Assembly: GCA_024235935.1 (NCBI GenBank)
Contig: JACKLL010000017.1
Coordinates: 1 to 64,000 of the forward strand
Source: Rhodoferax sp.
GTDB lineage: Bacteria > Pseudomonadota > Gammaproteobacteria > Burkholderiales > Burkholderiaceae_C
Direction of reading: 5' to 3'
DNA: 64,000 nt
The position numbers and the translations under genes were made by a program. Within the stretch, counting starts at the first letter, position 1; every line of letters begins with the position of its first letter. Below, in pieces: positions 60,025 to 64,000 of this stretch. The notes beneath the pieces are model-generated. The model worked only from the letters and a program-made list of their open reading frames with translations, made no database searches and had not been told where the DNA came from.

Positions 60025-62843
60025 GTCGCGTGCTCCTTGCTGGACGCACTGAGAACCGACAGCATCAGCATGGTCGCGCCCACCACGGTGATGTAGACCC
60101 CCAGGTCGAACAAGGCCGCTGTCGCCAGGGGCAGCTCGCCCAGAATCGGCACCACCGGATGCCCGGCAGCGCTGGTCAGGAAGGGCCGGCCCAGGGCGAA
60201 CGCTCCGACGCCGGTCAGCCAGGCGATGCCCAGCCCGGCACCGATCCAGCGCGTGTAGCGGCGGCCTTCGCCGGTGCGCAGCACGATATCGGCGCGGTCC
60301 TGGCCCAGGGCCATGTATTGCAGCACCAGCGCGACGCCGGTGACCAGGCCGGCAATGAAGCCGCCGCCCGGGAGATTGTGGCCACGCCAGTAGATGTAGA
60401 CCGAGGCTACCAGCGCCAGCGGCATGATCAGCCGCGCGGCCATGCGCAGCATCAGCGGCTCACGCCGGAATGACCACGGACGCCCCTCCCCGTCCTGCCT
60501 CGGCTTGCGCACGCGCCATCCTGACAGCAACGCCAGCACGCCGACGGCGGCAATGCCGAGCACGGTGATTTCGCCAAAGGTGTCATAGCCGCGGAAGTCG
60601 ACCAGGATCACGTTGACGGCGTTGGCGCCGCCGCCCTTGGGCACGGAGTTTTCCAGAAAATACCAGGAGATCGAACTGTGGTCCCGTGTGAGCATCAGCC
60701 AGGTCAGCCACGCCATGCCGCCACCGCCGCCCAGCGCCAGTGCCGCATCGCGCAGCTTGCGCCGCCCGGACGATTCGTGCGGCGTGACGCGGGGCAGCAA
60801 GGCCAGCCCCATCAGCAGCAGCACGGTGGACACGATCTCGACCGAGAGCTGCGTCAAGGCCAGGTCTGGCGCCGACAGGGCCAGGAAGGTCAGCGCCGTG
60901 ACCAGGCCGACAACACCGACCAGCACCACGGCACGCAGCCGGTCATGGTGGCCAAAGGCCAATGCCGTGCCGGCGACCAGCAGCAACATCCAGGCCAGCA
61001 GCGAGGGCAAGTCGGCAGGCATCAGCGCGCGCGCCCCGGTCGTTGGGCTGGCACCAGGGCCACTCCACGCCCACAGCGCAAGGGCAACCGCGCTGGCCAG
61101 CATCCAGGCCACGTAGCGCTGCAGCGAGCCGGTTTCGACCAGCGCTGTGAAGCGCGCACCGAACGCGAACAGGCCATCGATTCCCTGCGTGAACAGCAGC
61201 CGACCGGTCCAGCCACGCGGATGGTGCAGGTGCAGGTCGAACTTGTGCTGCAGTGCGAAATAAAAACCCACGCCGCCGAGCACGGCAATGGCGCTCATCA
61301 GCAGTGGCAGGTTGAACCCATGCCAGATCGCCAGGTGGTATTCGGGAGGCGCGGTCCCCAGCACCGCCGATGCCGCCACATGCACCATCGGCCCGAAAGT
61401 GACCGCCGGCAGAATGCCCACGACGACGCAGATCACCACCAGCAGGATGACCGGCGCCTTCATGAACATCGGGGGCTCATGCGGGTTCGGGTTCGCCATG
61501 TTGCGCGGTGGGCCGTTGAAGAACACGTCATGGATGAAACGCAGCGAGTACGCGACGGAGCAGATGCCGCCGAAGGTCGCTGCCAGCGGCACCAGCACAC
61601 CAAAGGTGAAGTCGGATTGCCCCTCGACTGCAGCGGCAAAGAACATCTCCTTGGACAGGAAGCCGTTGGCCAGCGGCAGCCCGGCCATCGACGCCGCGGC
61701 GATCATCGCCAGCGTCGCGGTCCAGGGCAGGAACTTTGCCAGCCCGCCCAGGCGCCGGATGTCGCGGGTGCCGGTCTCGTGGTCGATGATGCCGGCGGTC
61801 ATGAACAAGGACGCCTTGAACGTGGCGTGGTTCAGGATGTGAAAGACCGCCGCCACCGCCGACAGCGGTGAGTTCAGGCCGATCAGGAACACGATCAGGC
61901 CCAGATGGCTGATGGTCGAATACGCCAGCAGGCTCTTGAGGTCATGGCGGAACACGGCCACATAGGCGCCGAACACCATGGTCGACAAGCCCACCGTGGC
62001 CACCACCGACTGGAACAGATCGGTGCCGCCGATCACCGGATACAGCCGCGCCAGCAGAAAGATGCCGGCCTTGACCATGGTGGCCGAGTGCAGGTAGGCC
62101 GACACCGGCGTGGGCGCGGCCATGGCTTCCGGCAGCCAGAAGTGGAACGGAATCTGCGCGCTCTTGGTGAAGCATCCCACCAGGATCAGCAGCAGCATCA
62201 CCGGATACAGCGCATGCGCCTTGATCTGCTCGCCGCGCGTCAGCAGAACCGACAGGTCGTAGCTGCCGCCCATCTGGCCCAGCAGCACGATGCCGGCCAG
62301 CATCACCAGGCCACCGCCGCCGGTCACCGCAAGTGCCATGCGGGCGCCGGCGCGGGCATCGGCCTTGTGGCCCCAGTAACCCACCAGCAGGAAGGACGAG
62401 ATGCTGGTCAGCTCCCAGAACACCACCAGCAGCAGCAGGTTGTCCGACAGCGCCACGCCCAGCATGGCCGCCATGAACAGCATCAGCTGCGTGAAGAACT
62501 TGCCAGCCGGGTCGTCGTGGTGCAGGTAATAGGCGGCGTACAGGATGATCAGCAATCCCACACCGGAGATCAGCAGGCCGAACATCAGCGCCAGCCCGTC
62601 GAGCCGGAAATGGGCATTGAGACCGATGGCCGGCACCCACTCGACCCCGGCCAGCAGGGTCTCGCCGGCAAACACCGCCGGTGCCTGCGACAGGAGCAGC
62701 GCAAACGCGCTGCCGGTCACCGCCGCGGCGATCCAGGCCACCATGCTGCGACGCGCAGGCGTGTCTACGCGCCCGGCCCAGAAACACAGGGTGGTGCCAA
62801 GAATCAGGGGAAGAAGAACGACGAGCGGTAGCGGGTTCGGCAT
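60021..62843 (-). CDS. mnhA: Mrp-type Na+/H+ antiporter fused subunit A/B
   Basis: The 940-residue protein fuses the large MrpA subunit with an MrpB-like C-terminal domain. The MrpA part (about 1-770) has the NuoL-like core: NLLLLVVFWELTSISSFLLVGYW with a conserved Glu, GCFTKSAQIPFHFWLPEAMAAPTPVSAYLHSATMVKAG, and HILNHATFKASLFMTAGIIDHETGTRD. The B part begins around LRMAARLIMPLALVASVYIYWRGHNLPGGGFIAGLV. Fusion is known in the Pha-type (group 2) systems. I start it at the ATG at 62843; a 60-residue frame before this is not conserved. It opens the six-gene operon. Confidence 0.93.
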   Translation of the reverse strand: MPNPLPLVVLLPLILGTTLCFWAGRVDTPARRSMVAWIAAAVTGSAFALLLSQAPAVFAGETLLAGVEWVPAIGLNAHFRLDGLALMFGLLISGVGLLIILYAAYYLHHDDPAGKFFTQLMLFMAAMLGVALSDNLLLLVVFWELTSISSFLLVGYWGHKADARAGARMALAVTGGGGLVMLAGIVLLGQMGGSYDLSVLLTRGEQIKAHALYPVMLLLILVGCFTKSAQIPFHFWLPEAMAAPTPVSAYLHSATMVKAGIFLLARLYPVIGGTDLFQSVVATVGLSTMVFGAYVAVFRHDLKSLLAYSTISHLGLIVFLIGLNSPLSAVAAVFHILNHATFKASLFMTAGIIDHETGTRDIRRLGGLAKFLPWTATLAMIAAASMAGLPLANGFLSKEMFFAAAVEGQSDFTFGVLVPLAATFGGICSVAYSLRFIHDVFFNGPPRNMANPNPHEPPMFMKAPVILLVVICVVVGILPAVTFGPMVHVAASAVLGTAPPEYHLAIWHGFNLPLLMSAIAVLGGVGFYFALQHKFDLHLHHPRGWTGRLLFTQGIDGLFAFGARFTALVETGSLQRYVAWMLASAVALALWAWSGPGASPTTGARALMPADLPSLLAWMLLLVAGTALAFGHHDRLRAVVLVGVVGLVTALTFLALSAPDLALTQLSVEIVSTVLLLMGLALLPRVTPHESSGRRKLRDAALALGGGGGMAWLTWLMLTRDHSSISWYFLENSVPKGGGANAVNVILVDFRGYDTFGEITVLGIAAVGVLALLSGWRVRKPRQDGEGRPWSFRREPLMLRMAARLIMPLALVASVYIYWRGHNLPGGGFIAGLVTGVALVLQYMALGQDRADIVLRTGEGRRYTRWIGAGLGIAWLTGVGAFALGRPFLTSAAGHPVVPILGELPLATAALFDLGVYITVVGATMLMLSVLSASSKEHAT

Positions 62844-63049
62844 ATTGTTGTGGTGCTGGCAGAGCCCCGGGCGATGATACAAGGACCGCCAGACATTTCC
62901 CTTCGCGGCGCGTGGGCTTGGATACACTTGGCAGCCCTCCACGCCCGCAACGGCACCCGTCTCGGTGCCATTGCGGCTGCGGAGCCTGGAGACAAGACAA
63001 AGCTGCACTGCAGCGCAGTGCAAGCCGCTGAACAGAAACCGTTTCGACT

Positions 63050-64000
63050 ATGCCACACGCCAATCGACTGCCCCGCACGTTCGGGATCCTGGCCCTGTTG
63101 ATGCTCAGTGCCGGCCCGGCCCTGGCATCGGAGATCGACGGCCGCCAGCTGGCGGTGTGGTGGGGGCTGCCGTTTGCCGGCATGCTGCTGTCGATCGCAG
63201 TGGTACCGCTGCTGGCTCCGCATTTCTGGCACCACCATTTCGGCAAGGTCGCACTGGGCTGGTCGCTGGCCTTTCTGCTGCCCTTCGCGCTGACCTTCGG
63301 CGTCGGTGCGGCTGGCGCGAGTCTGGTCCATGCGGCAGTGGCCGAGTACATCCCGTTCATCATCCTGCTGACCGCGCTGTTCGTCGTGGCAGGCGGCATC
63401 CATGTCAGCGGCAATCTGCACGGTACCGCGGCGCTGAACACCGCCATCCTTGCCATCGGCGCCGTGCTGGCCAGTTTCATGGGTACCACCGGGGCGTCGA
63501 TGCTGATGGTGCGGCCGCTGATCCGGGCCAACGACAACCGCAAGCACCGCACCCACGTCATCATCTTCTTCATCTTCATCGTGGCCAACGCCGGTGGCTC
63601 GCTGACACCGCTGGGTGACCCGCCGCTGTTCCTGGGTTTCCTCAAGGGCGTGGACTTTTTCTGGACGATCCGGCACATCCTGCCGCAGACCAGCTTCCTG
63701 GTCGGCAGCCTGCTGCTGATCTTCTTCCTGCTCGACAGCTGGTACTTCAAGCACCGGGAGGAAGTGCTCCCGGTGGACCCCACCCCCGACACGCGCAGCC
63801 TGGGGATCGACGGGCGCGCCAACCTGGCGCTGCTGCTGGCCATCATCGGCCTGGTGCTGCTCAGCGGCCTGTGGAAGACCGACATCGGATTCGAGATTAC
63901 CGGTGCGCATGTCGGCCTGCCGGGCCTGGCCCGGGACCTCGGTCTGCTGGCCGTCATCGCGGGTTCGCTGGCCATCACCCCGCTGCAGGTTCACGTCGAC
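63050..64000 (+). CDS. NhaD-like sodium:proton antiporter (partial, 3' end missing)
   Basis: The visible 317 codons of a membrane transporter run off the right edge. A signal-like start (MPHANRLPRTFGILALLMLSAGPALASE) is followed by multiple helices. The signature TTGASMLMVRPLIRANDNRKHRTHVIIFFIFIVANAGGSLTPLGDPPLFLGFLKGVDFFW belongs to NhaD/ArsB-like (ion transporter superfamily) antiporters; it is given here as the pattern around residues 142-206. It is divergent from the Mrp operon over about 206 bases, so both sodium-export systems may share control. The product is probably an Na+/H+ antiporter of the UIT type. Confidence 0.85.
   Translation, partial: MPHANRLPRTFGILALLMLSAGPALASEIDGRQLAVWWGLPFAGMLLSIAVVPLLAPHFWHHHFGKVALGWSLAFLLPFALTFGVGAAGASLVHAAVAEYIPFIILLTALFVVAGGIHVSGNLHGTAALNTAILAIGAVLASFMGTTGASMLMVRPLIRANDNRKHRTHVIIFFIFIVANAGGSLTPLGDPPLFLGFLKGVDFFWTIRHILPQTSFLVGSLLLIFFLLDSWYFKHREEVLPVDPTPDTRSLGIDGRANLALLLAIIGLVLLSGLWKTDIGFEITGAHVGLPGLARDLGLLAVIAGSLAITPLQVHVD

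Noticed and set aside
61942..63978. A 678-residue open frame on the minus strand
   Set aside because: It overlaps the mnhA start and the antiporter on the other strand; its N-terminal half is antisense and its C-terminal half is a wrong frame of mnhA.
1..64000. tRNA, rRNA, CRISPR arrays, insertion sequences or prophage genes
   Set aside because: I saw no cloverleaf-like sequence, no regularly spaced repeats, no transposase or integrase motif and no phage structural genes.

Overview
The window is about 64 kb of GC-rich chromosome from a betaproteobacterium, most probably of the order Burkholderiales. Several features point there: a Bug-type (tripartite tricarboxylate) solute receptor, a gspC transcribed away from gspGHI, the small Trp-rich protein known from Burkholderiales, a complete FNR-linked cbb3 oxidase cluster, and a fused MrpA/B subunit. 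I cannot name the genus. I see no rRNA, tRNA, insertion sequence, prophage or CRISPR array. Genes are closely packed, and many neighbours overlap by the four bases ATGA or GTGA.

Layout. 0-2 kb: end of a type II secretion cluster (gspI partial, gspH, gspG; gspC divergent). 2-17 kb: mixed metabolism, with an SDR, a membrane class III cyclase, a Bug receptor, a secreted zinc phospholipase C/P1-nuclease-like protein, a three-gene lipid-phosphate operon (diacylglycerol-kinase-like, metallophosphoesterase, PAP2), a DJ-1 protein, a succinate-semialdehyde dehydrogenase, PanE, an Old Yellow Enzyme, an MscS channel and a methyltransferase. 17-24 kb: a giant patatin-like membrane protein, a GNAT enzyme and a TRAP transporter (dctPQM). 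24-29 kb: a signalling island made of sodC, a cyclase-FHA protein, a haem-c (Tll0287-like) HAMP sensor and a eukaryotic-type Ser/Thr kinase with a duplicated C-terminal domain. 29-33 kb: MFS efflux, pirin, ABM, FAH hydrolase and Nudix genes. 33-45 kb: the micro-aerobic respiration block, with SafE-like protein, hemN, fnr, ccoGH, ccoNOQP, ccoS, ccoI and a universal stress protein. Three FNR boxes of the form TTGAY-N4-ATCAA lie in three of its intergenic regions. 45-50 kb: malonate/malonyl-CoA metabolism (matB, an enoyl-CoA hydratase-like gene, malonyl-CoA decarboxylase), then lgt. 50-57 kb: a LysR regulator divergent from ilvD, a small Trp-rich protein, a periplasmic cytochrome c, a histidine phosphatase, an acs gene with a one-base frameshift, and yqhA. 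57-64 kb: a complete Mrp-type Na+/H+ antiporter operon (A/B fused, C, D, E, F, G), divergent from a partial NhaD-like antiporter.

How the genes work together. The FNR boxes connect haem synthesis without oxygen (hemN), the regulator itself, the high-affinity oxidase, its copper-loading and assembly genes, and a stress protein into one oxygen-responsive unit. The most unusual piece is the 25.2-28.7 kb signalling island. It holds a periplasmic haem-binding sensor that ends just after its HAMP domain, a kinase 16 bp downstream, and a divergent nucleotide cyclase carrying an FHA (phosphothreonine-reading) domain. I infer a sensor, kinase and FHA-cyclase relay; this link is a hypothesis from gene content, not something the sequence proves.
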